Shown here: piece after piece, positions 42,762-50,335 of the stretch | Layout: each line of letters begins with the position of its first letter | Numbering within the stretch: position 1 is the stretch's first letter | From: DRYM01 sp964526225 | GTDB taxonomy: Archaea > Thermoproteota > Thermoprotei_A > EX4484-217-1 | Reading direction: 5' to 3' | Assembly: GCA_964526225.1 (NCBI GenBank) | Contig: CAZGLL010000009.1 | Span: 1-57,567, forward strand | DNA length: 57,567 nt | Program-made: the position numbers and the translations under genes | The notes under the pieces: model-generated | What the model was told of the DNA's origin: nothing | Databases searched by the model: none | Seen by the model: only the letters and a program-made list of their open reading frames with translations

Positions 42762-44210
42762 TTACTCTTTAACTATTAGTTCATCACCAAGTTCTGACTT
42801 CAGTGTTGATATCATTTCTTCAAGTGCTTGTTCCGGTGTTGCCTCTCCTTTCTCGACCTTCGTTATTGCTGTTATCCATGCGTTCTTGTAGCTATCAAAT
42901 TTCGGATGTATAGGTTCTACTGATGTATAGTCTAGCATGTATGCTACTTCGCTATGGAACTTTGACTTCTTGTATAATGGTGTTTCAATCGTTGTTGTTC
43001 TTACAGGTAAGTGTCCGCTATAAACTGCATGTTTGGCATCTAATGGTGCTGATGTCGCTAATGTTATCAACAAGAACGCTAGTTCTGGATACTTCGACTG
43101 CGATGTTACATAGTATAGGTACGGGCTTGATAAGGTCATTGGCTTAAGTCCAGGTTCAGGTGCTGGAACTAGTGCGAACCCTATGTTTTCCCATTCATAC
43201 TGTTCGGTTAAGTTACCGAGTGTTTCATGGTAGGGTACTCTCTGCCACTCTGCCCAATGCCATGTTCCACCGAACCAGAATAGTACTCTTCCGTTAACGA
43301 AGTCGCTATGTATCTTTCTCCACGAAGTACCTATCATGTCTGAAGGTAGTACTTTATCTACTTGTGCCATTTGGTAAAGTAGCTGTAGTGTCTTTAGCAT
43401 TGCTTTCTTGTCTAGAACGAGCTTTCCTGTTTCTGGGTCTTGTAGTATTCCTCCATACTGGTAATAGAGTATTATGAACGGTGTTCCGCCGAAGTTTGGT
43501 CTATGGTAGAAGCCCCATTCAACAAGTCCCTTTTCCATAGCTTCCTTAGCTACTTTAATTAAGTCCTGTAATGTTACTTCTCCATTCCTTATTTTTTCAG
43601 GTAAAGCATTAATTTCCTCTTCGCTCCATCCAAGTTGCCTTAATACGTCTTTTCTGAAGTATAATGGTCTTGCCTCGGTGTCTTGAGGTAATGCCCATAT
43701 TTTACCTTTGTACTTAACGGAGTTCCAAAGTACCGGCACTACATCCTCTAATAGCATACTGTATTTCTGAACATAGTCGTCAAGCGGTATAACATAGCCT
43801 CCTTCGGCTAATGCAGCAAGGTTCTTCATAGCAATAATGTCAGGTGCTTCCCCTGCAGCGAAAGCTGCTGTAAGCTTGTCCATGTAGTCTCCTCTGAAGT
43901 ACTGTTTCTCAACCTCTATTCTTATACCAGTACCAGCAGCTTCAAGCATTTTATTAAGTATTTCAGCTGCTTTCTCAACATTGTCAACTCTTGTAACGTC
44001 TACTGGAGAGCCTGAAGCCCAAACCGTTATCTTAATTGTTTGTGGTGCTGCACCAACTGTAACGGTTTGAGTTACTGTAGTAGTTACTGTTGTCGTAGTT
44101 GCTTGAGTTGGAGGCGCTTGTTGCATTGCGAAAAACGCTACACCGATAATAGCAAGTATTACTACAATTGCCACTATTATAGCAAGTGTGCTTTTCTCCA
44201 AGATTCCCAC
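42762..44210 (-). CDS. Extracellular sugar-binding protein of ABC transporter
   Basis: The protein of about 482 residues starts with a hydrophobic helix (residues 8-30), followed by a Thr-rich linker (TTTTVTTTVTQTVTV near 37-52) typical of membrane-tethered archaeal binding proteins. The rest matches family 1 solute-binding proteins. The start is GTG at 44210; a TTG three codons later is an alternative. The protein is anchored at the cell surface and hands sugar to the MalF/MalG-type permeases downstream. Upstream are two promoter-like elements and two short inverted repeats. Confidence 0.88.
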   Translation of the reverse strand: MGILEKSTLAIIVAIVVILAIIGVAFFAMQQAPPTQATTTTVTTTVTQTVTVGAAPQTIKITVWASGSPVDVTRVDNVEKAAEILNKMLEAAGTGIRIEVEKQYFRGDYMDKLTAAFAAGEAPDIIAMKNLAALAEGGYVIPLDDYVQKYSMLLEDVVPVLWNSVKYKGKIWALPQDTEARPLYFRKDVLRQLGWSEEEINALPEKIRNGEVTLQDLIKVAKEAMEKGLVEWGFYHRPNFGGTPFIILYYQYGGILQDPETGKLVLDKKAMLKTLQLLYQMAQVDKVLPSDMIGTSWRKIHSDFVNGRVLFWFGGTWHWAEWQRVPYHETLGNLTEQYEWENIGFALVPAPEPGLKPMTLSSPYLYYVTSQSKYPELAFLLITLATSAPLDAKHAVYSGHLPVRTTTIETPLYKKSKFHSEVAYMLDYTSVEPIHPKFDSYKNAWITAITKVEKGEATPEQALEEMISTLKSELGDELIVKE

Positions 44211-44272
44211 ACCCCTTCAAACATAGGTTATTATTTTGTTTTTGCAACTTACTTGAACTTGAGAAGAGGTTG

Positions 44273-44330
44273 TTACCTTGGTAAGAATACTGGTTAGACC
44301 ATATATAATATACTAGTGACACTATTTAAG
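44273..44330 (-). promoter_or_regulatory. Promoter and possible operator of the sugar ABC operon
   Basis: On the minus strand a TATA-like CTTAAATA (44323-44330) overlaps a palindrome, TAGTG-x-CACTA (44314-44324). A second A/T element (TATTATATAT, 44301-44310) lies downstream. A further inverted repeat, TTACC-tt-GGTAA (44273-44284 on the plus strand), lies where transcription from the second element would start. These would suit a TrmB-like sugar regulator, which is not encoded in the window. Confidence 0.4.
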
Positions 44331-44423
44331 CATTAAGCTGAGGGCTCTAATAAAACCCAAGATAAACTATGTGGGGTAGTGCATTACACAATCCGGACTG
44401 ATTAACCACTTATTTCAACTCTA

Positions 44424-45197
44424 TTAGGCATGTGTATCACTTATATGTATGTGTTGATAAACCATTATAGCGCTTTCACCATAGACTTTTCTAGCGTTTT
44501 CAAGTGTTAATACATACTCAGGTTTACCTACAACGTAAAATCTTCTATTAAGAAGTAAAACAAGGTTCGTATGTTTCAGAAGAAGCATGGGGTCATGACT
44601 GGTAACTATAACCAATTTCTTCTTAGCTAAGGTAGCTATGAGATTTGCAAGCTCCGCTTTACCTACGGGGTCAACAGCTGACAATGGCTCATCCATTATG
44701 AGTATTTGTGGATCATGAACTATTGCACGAGCTATTAGGACTCTTTGTCTCTGACCGCCTGATAAATTCCAGAAACTCTCATACCATAAGTCTTTAGTTA
44801 AACCAACACTCTCTAAAACCCTGGAAACAATCTTTCTAGACTCAACATCACTAAAAAGCCTAGGCCACTTCCTCCTATACATTAAATATGATGATTCAAC
44901 AAGTTCCCATGCAGTTATAGGATATCTATTTTGTATTTCAGGGAATAGCTGCGGAACATAACCTATATGGGGTCCTGCCTTACCAGGATCTCCAGTTACA
45001 TCAATCCCATTTAGTACAACTCTTCCCTTAATAGGCTTTATAAGGCCCAAAAGAGCTTTCAATAAAGTAGTCTTTCCCGCTCCATTAGGACCTAATATTT
45101 GGATTAGTCCTGAACCGGAGTATTCTAGAGTTAATCCGTCAATTACTATCGAATTACCATAAGCTATTGTAACGTTATCAATTAGTATGGAGGGCAT
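44424..45197 (-). CDS. Metal-type ABC transporter ATPase
   Basis: The 257-residue protein has Walker A GPNGAGKTTLLKALLGL near residue 36, signature LSGGQRQRVLIARA near 137, Walker B LIMDEPLSAVD near 160 and the His switch SHD. It fits the ZnuC/MntB-type ATPases. The ATG at 45197 is preferred to the frame opening at 45248, since the longer form would cover the promoter shared with the divergent binding-protein gene. With the SBP and permease genes it forms one transporter with a split gene order. Confidence 0.88.
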   Translation of the reverse strand: MPSILIDNVTIAYGNSIVIDGLTLEYSGSGLIQILGPNGAGKTTLLKALLGLIKPIKGRVVLNGIDVTGDPGKAGPHIGYVPQLFPEIQNRYPITAWELVESSYLMYRRKWPRLFSDVESRKIVSRVLESVGLTKDLWYESFWNLSGGQRQRVLIARAIVHDPQILIMDEPLSAVDPVGKAELANLIATLAKKKLVIVTSHDPMLLLKHTNLVLLLNRRFYVVGKPEYVLTLENARKVYGESAIMVYQHIHISDTHA

Positions 45198-45207
45198 CAA
45201 ATTTCCC

Positions 45208-45247
45208 TGTGCACGATTCTCGTTAAACTTATATATAAATGTGCACA
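45208..45247. promoter_or_regulatory. Divergent metal-transport promoter with inverted-repeat operator
   Basis: TGTGCAC (45208-45214) and GTGCACA (45241-45247) form a perfect inverted repeat with a 26-nt spacer. The spacer holds the palindromic TATA-like TTATATATAA (45229-45238). Transcription starts predicted for both strands (about 45208 minus and 45260 plus) fall close to the arms. The NikR-like regulator encoded at 47.2 kb is the likely binder; NikR operators are inverted repeats with long spacers. The factor-site pairing is inference. Confidence 0.6.
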
Positions 45248-45270
45248 TTTAAGCTATTTGGTAATTACAT

Positions 45271-46275
45271 ATGAACTTTAAAGCTTACATAGCATTTATA
45301 ACAATAATTTCACTTATGATTACTTTCCTAGTTATAGATACAGTAGAAGCTTTAAACAGTGACTTATATATTGTTGTAACATTCCCTAATCTCATATATG
45401 ATGTTAAACCTCTACTATGTAGTGGTGATTATATAGTCTCAATAGCGCCTACTGGCGTTGACCCTCACAAGTATCAATTAACTCCTACAAATATTGATGA
45501 TCTGGAAAAAGCGGACATTATAATTTCGACAGGGCATGCTCCTTTCGAGAAAAATATTGAAGAAATTGTTGGAAAGGAAATTAAGGGGGAACTTATAATA
45601 ATCCCCAAAATCCCCAATATCAGAATACTTATAAACCCAGCAACTGGAAAACCAAACTATCATATGCCCATATACGATCCAAACAATTACATATTGTTTA
45701 TTAAGTATATTTCAGACGTCTTAGCTCATAAAAGACCCGAATGTGCTAAACACTACTATGAAAGAGCTAGGGACATTATAGACAAAGTAAGCTCCTTAAT
45801 TAATCATACACCTAAGGTGAATGTTATCGCGGTTGCAGATACACCTACAACACAATATGCCGTCTCATGGATTGGTATTAGAGTAAAATACCTCATGATC
45901 AAGGAGCATGAAGCTCCAGCCTCACCTAAAGATATAGAAAGCATTGTTGAAGCAATGAAAAACGGCGAAATCAAGTTAGCAATAATTAATAATCCTCCAA
46001 GGGCAAAAGCTTCAGAATCGCTTAAGGAATTAGCTAAAAAGTATAGCATACCAATACTTTACGTACCTGACCCCATAGGTGAAGAAAGCATCTTAAACAA
46101 GTTGACTATTATTTCAAACCAAATAAGCAATTTAAGTATGGAAATTTCCGAGGAAACAGCATCGTTAAAACAATCACAATTTACAATAGGGAGAAATATT
46201 GTCACTGCATTATTATCGCTATTACTATTATTCGTCGTAGGCTTCTTTATATTTAATAAAGCTAGAGGTGTTTAA
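45271..46275 (+). CDS. Metal ABC transporter substrate-binding protein (ZnuA/TroA type)
   Basis: The 334-residue protein has an N-terminal hydrophobic helix (residues 6-27) and a C-terminal one (310-329), so it is probably tethered at both ends to the membrane. Candidate ligands are His in TGVDPHKYQLT near residue 62, GHAPFEKN near 91, NYHMPIYDP near 130, and the acidic pair of VPDPIGEE near 268. No His-rich loop is present. Metal specificity is uncertain; the NikR-like regulator suggests nickel or cobalt. It lies directly after the divergent promoter. Confidence 0.85.
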   Translation: MNFKAYIAFITIISLMITFLVIDTVEALNSDLYIVVTFPNLIYDVKPLLCSGDYIVSIAPTGVDPHKYQLTPTNIDDLEKADIIISTGHAPFEKNIEEIVGKEIKGELIIIPKIPNIRILINPATGKPNYHMPIYDPNNYILFIKYISDVLAHKRPECAKHYYERARDIIDKVSSLINHTPKVNVIAVADTPTTQYAVSWIGIRVKYLMIKEHEAPASPKDIESIVEAMKNGEIKLAIINNPPRAKASESLKELAKKYSIPILYVPDPIGEESILNKLTIISNQISNLSMEISEETASLKQSQFTIGRNIVTALLSLLLLFVVGFFIFNKARGV

Positions 46276-46277
46276 AT

Positions 46278-47156
46278 ATGAGAGTTATTCATGGTCTTTC
46301 GAAAACCTTAGCCTTACTGTTTGCATTAGTACTAGCTATTCTTATATCGTCCATGATTACCAATTTGAAGTGGGTTCTTGTAATGTCTATTGCAGCTCTA
46401 ACTTACGGTCTTCTAAGCCCTGTTGTAGCTGCTAGAAGACTATACTTTCTAGCTAGTGCTTCACCACATTCAGCACTTCTAGCTGCTGTCTTAGCTATTC
46501 CCTTAGCTAGGATTTCCAGTGTCGCTAATGAGTATATTTGGGCTATAGTCTTAGGTTTATTTTTAACCTATATTGTCGGTTACATGATATATAAGGGAAT
46601 AGATACTGATACGGCAACAGCTACTTTCGTTGCGTTTACGGCTTCAGCAAGCGTTATGGCGATATACTATGTTCTAACAAATTTTCCATTAGAGACAGAT
46701 GTTTGGGCAATAATTGTAGGTGACCCATTACTTGCCGACTGGAATGATATAGCTTATGCGTCAGTAGTTATGATTTTTACAGCGCTAGCAGTTCTTTTAA
46801 CATGTAGGGAGCAAATATGTTTAGGCATAGATAAAGACTATGTTAGGCTGACTGGTGTAAGAGTTAAAATTTACGACTGGATAATGTTCACTCTACTTGG
46901 GTTAACCACTGTAGCGCTAATAAGGATTGTCGGGTTCGTTCTAGAACACGTTTTAATACTTCTTCCAGCAGCAATAGCAACAACGGCCTCTAAAAGCGCT
47001 AAAGATGCAATGTATTTAAGCATTATATCGAGTTTTACAGCAAGTATTTTAGGGTTACATTTAGCTGTAGCTTTAGGACTTGCACCAGCTGGAATAACGG
47101 GGCTCTCACTTCTTACACTATACGTTTTCGCCCTACTAGGTAGGAGATGGAAGTGA
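46278..47156 (+). CDS. Metal ABC transporter permease (ABC-3 family)
   Basis: The 292-residue membrane protein has eight to nine predicted helices and matches the ZnuB/TroC family: LLSPVVAARRLYFLASASPHS near residue 46 and GFVLEHVLILLPAAIAT near 220. It works with the binding protein immediately upstream (2-bp gap) and the divergently encoded ATPase. The regulator gene begins 6 bp downstream. Confidence 0.9.
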   Translation: MRVIHGLSKTLALLFALVLAILISSMITNLKWVLVMSIAALTYGLLSPVVAARRLYFLASASPHSALLAAVLAIPLARISSVANEYIWAIVLGLFLTYIVGYMIYKGIDTDTATATFVAFTASASVMAIYYVLTNFPLETDVWAIIVGDPLLADWNDIAYASVVMIFTALAVLLTCREQICLGIDKDYVRLTGVRVKIYDWIMFTLLGLTTVALIRIVGFVLEHVLILLPAAIATTASKSAKDAMYLSIISSFTASILGLHLAVALGLAPAGITGLSLLTLYVFALLGRRWK

Positions 47157-47162
47157 AACATT

Positions 47163-47585
47163 ATGGCTCAAATTAGGGCAAGAAAAAGAAGATTCGGTAT
47201 TTCGATTCCCGAAAAACTAGCTCAAAACCTTGACAAACTAGCTGAGAAACTTAATTCGAACAGGTCGGAAATAGTTCACCAAGCACTTAAAGAGTACATT
47301 CATGATCATTTGCACTATTTAGTACCTCATGAATGTAGAGGAGTCATGATTATTCTTGGAGAGAAAGAGCATGGTAAACTGTTTGACATTATAGAAAATT
47401 ATCATACAATAATACGTAACTATAATCATACTCATGCTGAAGAACACTGCATAAGTACTTTAATAGTCTCAGGACCCTCAAATAAAATTGCTGAATTACA
47501 CAGAAAACTTCATAGAATACCGGGTGTTAAGATAAGGTATATTCCTATATCCTATGATGTGTGTGATGACCGACCAATCTACTGA
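47163..47585 (+). CDS. nikR: NikR-like ribbon-helix-helix metal regulator
   Basis: The 140-residue protein has an N-terminal ribbon-helix-helix (FGISIPEKLAQNLDKLAEKLNSNRSEIVHQAL) and a C-terminal ACT-like metal-binding domain. Its potential ligands are in EKEHGK near residue 74 and NHTHAEEHCIS near residues 93-103. Compared with E. coli NikR, where H87, H89 and C95 form the high-affinity site, this loop is one residue shorter between the second His and Cys, so metal geometry may differ. It is encoded at the end of the transporter operon and probably controls the divergent promoter at 45.2 kb. Confidence 0.85.
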   Translation: MAQIRARKRRFGISIPEKLAQNLDKLAEKLNSNRSEIVHQALKEYIHDHLHYLVPHECRGVMIILGEKEHGKLFDIIENYHTIIRNYNHTHAEEHCISTLIVSGPSNKIAELHRKLHRIPGVKIRYIPISYDVCDDRPIY

Positions 47586-47621
47586 GATGTGATGAAAGTA
47601 GCGCTCTGATTAAAAGAGAAT

Positions 47622-47685
47622 CGTGTCAGTGAGGGGACCATTCATCACATTTAATTCAGCGGGACAGCGTACATTCATCATATCA
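47622..47685 (-). ncRNA. C/D box sRNA with four perfect boxes
   Basis: On the minus strand: C = ATGATGA (47675-47681), a guide (47660-47674), D' = CTGA (47656-47659), C' = GTGATGA (47642-47648), a 12-nt guide (47630-47641), and D = CTGA (47626-47629). All four boxes fit the consensus, the best of the set here. The guides pair with CGGGACAGCGTAC and TGAGGGGACCAT; targets are not assigned. It lies just downstream of proC on the same strand and may be processed from the proC transcript. Confidence 0.85.
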
Positions 47686-47693
47686 GGGATGTG

Positions 47694-48539
47694 CTACTGT
47701 AAACCTAGTTCTTTTCTTATTCTACTATCTATTTCTAAACCTATTTCTTTAGAGCGCTTATAAGTTTCTTCAACAGTTTTCATTAATGCTGACTTTACAC
47801 CTTCAGACTCCATTACCATAAGCCCTCTTATTGTAGTTCCGCCGGGTGTCGTAACTTCATCTCTAACTTCTGCTGGATGAACTCTAATGTTCTTAAGTAA
47901 AGTTGATGTTCCCTCTAATACGTCAAGAATTCCTTGGTAAGCCAAATCTCTAGGCATACCTGAAGCTACTGCGCCTAGAACTAAAGCGTCAACTATTTCA
48001 GCTATAAATGCTGGACCGCTTCCTACAAGACCAGTCCATATGTCAAGATATTCCTCAGGAACCCAAAAGAATGTTCCAAGGCATTTAAATATTTCCTCCA
48101 CAGCTTCCCTATTTTCTCCAAATTCATCCAGAGTTGAAATCGCTGTAGCTGCCTTCCTTACAAGCGCATTAATATTAGGCATTGCACGATATATTTCAAC
48201 ATCCTTTCCAAGAGCGTCTTTAAGCGTTCTTATTCTAATTCCTGCCATTATTGAAACAACGGTTTTACCCTTCCAAGATTCTCTATTAACCTGTTTAACA
48301 ACGGTTGGAAAATGATAAGGTTTAACACTTAATATTACTATTTCAGCTTCTTTAACGGCTTTATCATTATCTCGTGTTGCCATGGCACCTAAGCTTTCTG
48401 CATATCTTAATGTCTCATCTCTCCTACCTGTTGCTATTATTTTAACGTTAAAACATGATCTAAGGGCTTTAATTATCGCTGAACCTATTTTGCCCGCACC
48501 TATGATGGCTATTGACTCTACATTCTTTAAATCTCTCAT
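47694..48539 (-). CDS. proC: Pyrroline-5-carboxylate reductase
   Basis: The protein of about 281 residues has the Rossmann motif IIGAGKIGSAI near residue 10, the VKPYHFP segment near 75, and the P5CR signature with GLVGSGPAFIAEIVDAL near 165 and EVTTPGGTTIRGL near 230. It catalyses the last step of proline synthesis. The ATG at 48539 has GAGGG 8 nt upstream and is preferred to the GTG at 48548. A C/D sRNA follows on the same strand. Confidence 0.93.
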   Translation of the reverse strand: MRDLKNVESIAIIGAGKIGSAIIKALRSCFNVKIIATGRRDETLRYAESLGAMATRDNDKAVKEAEIVILSVKPYHFPTVVKQVNRESWKGKTVVSIMAGIRIRTLKDALGKDVEIYRAMPNINALVRKAATAISTLDEFGENREAVEEIFKCLGTFFWVPEEYLDIWTGLVGSGPAFIAEIVDALVLGAVASGMPRDLAYQGILDVLEGTSTLLKNIRVHPAEVRDEVTTPGGTTIRGLMVMESEGVKSALMKTVEETYKRSKEIGLEIDSRIRKELGLQ

Positions 48540-48671
48540 TCTTGACACCCTCGAACAAAGTCCTGCATTGTTACTTACTGTTTAATTACCTAGTATGTAT
48601 AAATCTTTCTTTAAAAACATCATAGCTAACATGGATCAATCAGCGACTTTGCTTAACCGTAGTGAGTGGGA

Positions 48672-48782
48672 ATGGATGAAATTAAGAAAATTAGGGGAAT
48701 TTTAGCCAATGGAGAATCTGTAATATCTAGCACTTGTAGAACACAGATGTCGATTAAAGTATTTAGCAACCAAAACCGTTAA
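48672..48782 (+). CDS. Possible 36-residue peptide or gene remnant
   Basis: A short frame runs from ATG to TAA in the 345-bp gap between proC and the HAD gene. The product begins MDEIKKIRGILANGESVISS and has a central Cys. There is no clear ribosome-binding site and no known family. A further stretch (48806-48883) could encode YLDELRC-type residues in another frame, so this may be the remnant of an inactivated gene. Weak support only. Confidence 0.2.
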   Translation: MDEIKKIRGILANGESVISSTCRTQMSIKVFSNQNR

Positions 48783-48884
48783 GAAAACTGTAGAGAATCA
48801 TTATATATTAATCTTTGGAAACTATCTTGATGAACTTAGATGTTTCGCGAAAATCATTAATTACAGATTTGATGAGGTTTAATC

Positions 48885-49601
48885 ATGAAGGTAAGAGGTG
48901 TTAAGGCGATATTTTTTGATATAGGTAGCACCTTATATAATGTCGAAATTAAAGAATGTCCTTTATGGTGCACCGCTATATCAGAAAAACTTAGGGACTT
49001 AGGTATAAACGTTAGTGCTAACGATGTTCTCAATGCGTTTAAAAACGCTAGGGAGGAGCTGAAAATGCTTTTTGCACCTAATGAATTATGGTATTTAGCT
49101 ATACTTTCATTAACGCTAAAGAAGCTAGGTATAGTACCTAAACCTAAAGTAACAATGATTATTTATAGGGTTTTTACTAAAACCTTTAGTAAATCATTTA
49201 AACTTAAAACTGAAGCTAAAGAAGCTCTCAAAACACTTAAGGATATGGGGTTAAAAATAGGCATTATTTCTAATTCCTCATCTAACGATGTAGTATATGA
49301 AGCATTAATTAAAGATAATTTAGAGGAGTATATTGATGTTTTAGTAACATCACAACAAATTAGTTGGAAAAAACCTAACCCACGAATATTTCACTATGCT
49401 TGCGAATTACTATCAGTAAAGCCTCAAGAGGCAGTACATGTAGGGGATAACCCTTATGCCGATATTTTAGGATCTAAAAAAGCAGGCTTAATGGCGATTC
49501 AAATAATCACCAAAAACAACAAACCTTCACCCTATGCTGACTTTGTTGTCCATAACTTATCGGAAATTCCGGAAATAATAAAAACGATAAAGACGTTTTA
49601 A
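48885..49601 (+). CDS. HAD-superfamily hydrolase with modified motif I
   Basis: The 238-residue protein has HAD motif I as FFDIGSTL near residue 12, where the usual second Asp (D-x-D) is Gly, motif II as IISNSSSND near 123, motif III Lys in SWKKPNPRIF near 160, and motif IV GDNPYADILG near 187. It has a helical C1 cap. Without the second Asp it may be a poor phosphatase or act differently; such D-x-G forms also occur in other HAD proteins. The substrate is unknown. Confidence 0.82.
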   Translation: MKVRGVKAIFFDIGSTLYNVEIKECPLWCTAISEKLRDLGINVSANDVLNAFKNAREELKMLFAPNELWYLAILSLTLKKLGIVPKPKVTMIIYRVFTKTFSKSFKLKTEAKEALKTLKDMGLKIGIISNSSSNDVVYEALIKDNLEEYIDVLVTSQQISWKKPNPRIFHYACELLSVKPQEAVHVGDNPYADILGSKKAGLMAIQIITKNNKPSPYADFVVHNLSEIPEIIKTIKTF

Positions 49602-49758
49602 GCGGAATCTTCTTTGTTATTGTTAAATAAAGTTGTACTGTAGATAAGATAATAATGGTGAAAAATAAATGATGTCTTAAAGGTTTCTTGAAAGACAGAT
49701 GTTATGTAAGCATTAAACATATTATCAAAACACGTTTCATATTCAGTAGGGCTAGTTT

Positions 49759-50289
49759 GTGAAAGTAAAATGCCCTAAACTTCTAGTAACAACGGGTAAG
49801 GGTAAGGAGAATCAAGCTATAGAGGAAATAATTAACATACTTTTTGAATACGATAGCGGTGCATATGGTGAAAAAACGGTTTTCGATGGAGTTGTTTTAG
49901 TGTATACTTCATTAAATCCTAAATTCGCACTAAATGTAATTAAGAAGAAACCCACATCAGTAGTGTTTAAAGTAGTTCCTCTTGAAGTATGTGTTGAGAC
50001 AAACCTGAGAAACATCGTTCATGAAGGTTTAGAGCTTGCAAGAAAATATATTTCTAAAGGTGATACGTTCATAGTAGATTGTGTTAGAAGGGGAAGATTT
50101 GTTGAATCTAGCGTAATTGTTGAAAGAACTCTCGGCAAAGCCATCGCCGAAGAACTTGGCGGAATAGTTTCGTTTAAGAACCCTAAGTACATTGTTCGTG
50201 TTGAAGTTATCGGTAAAATAACGGGTATATCTGTTTTAAAAAGGGATGAAATATTACGGAGAAAGGGTAGAGGCGGAACTGTTAAATAG
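49759..50289 (+). CDS. THUMP-domain protein (Tan1-like)
   Basis: The 176-residue protein consists of an N-terminal ferredoxin-like part and a THUMP domain (FIVDCVRRGRFVESSVIVERTLGKAIAEELGG near residues 110-142, then KYIVRVEVIGKITGISVLKRDEI near 147-169). Stand-alone THUMP proteins like Tan1 help N4-acetylcytidine formation on tRNA; others are methylase partners. The start is GTG. The 3' end lies within 50 bp of the start of Orc1/Cdc6, which suggests one operon. Confidence 0.8.
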   Translation: MKVKCPKLLVTTGKGKENQAIEEIINILFEYDSGAYGEKTVFDGVVLVYTSLNPKFALNVIKKKPTSVVFKVVPLEVCVETNLRNIVHEGLELARKYISKGDTFIVDCVRRGRFVESSVIVERTLGKAIAEELGGIVSFKNPKYIVRVEVIGKITGISVLKRDEILRRKGRGGTVK

Positions 50290-50335
50290 TTATGATAGGG
50301 TAAGCGAAAGTATAACATTGGGGAGAGGAGACCTT

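Noticed and set aside
44032..44322. Ser/Asn/Cys-rich frames over the Thr-rich linker of the sugar-binding protein, on both strands
   Set aside because: They arise from the low-complexity linker codons; the binding protein is the real gene.
47586..47609. Plus-strand C-like GTGATGA and CTGA with a 10-nt gap after the NikR stop
   Set aside because: No second box pair follows on this strand; the full set lies on the minus strand.
50290..50335. ORB-like origin boxes beside cdc6
   Set aside because: No repeated motif seen by eye; only position suggests an origin.
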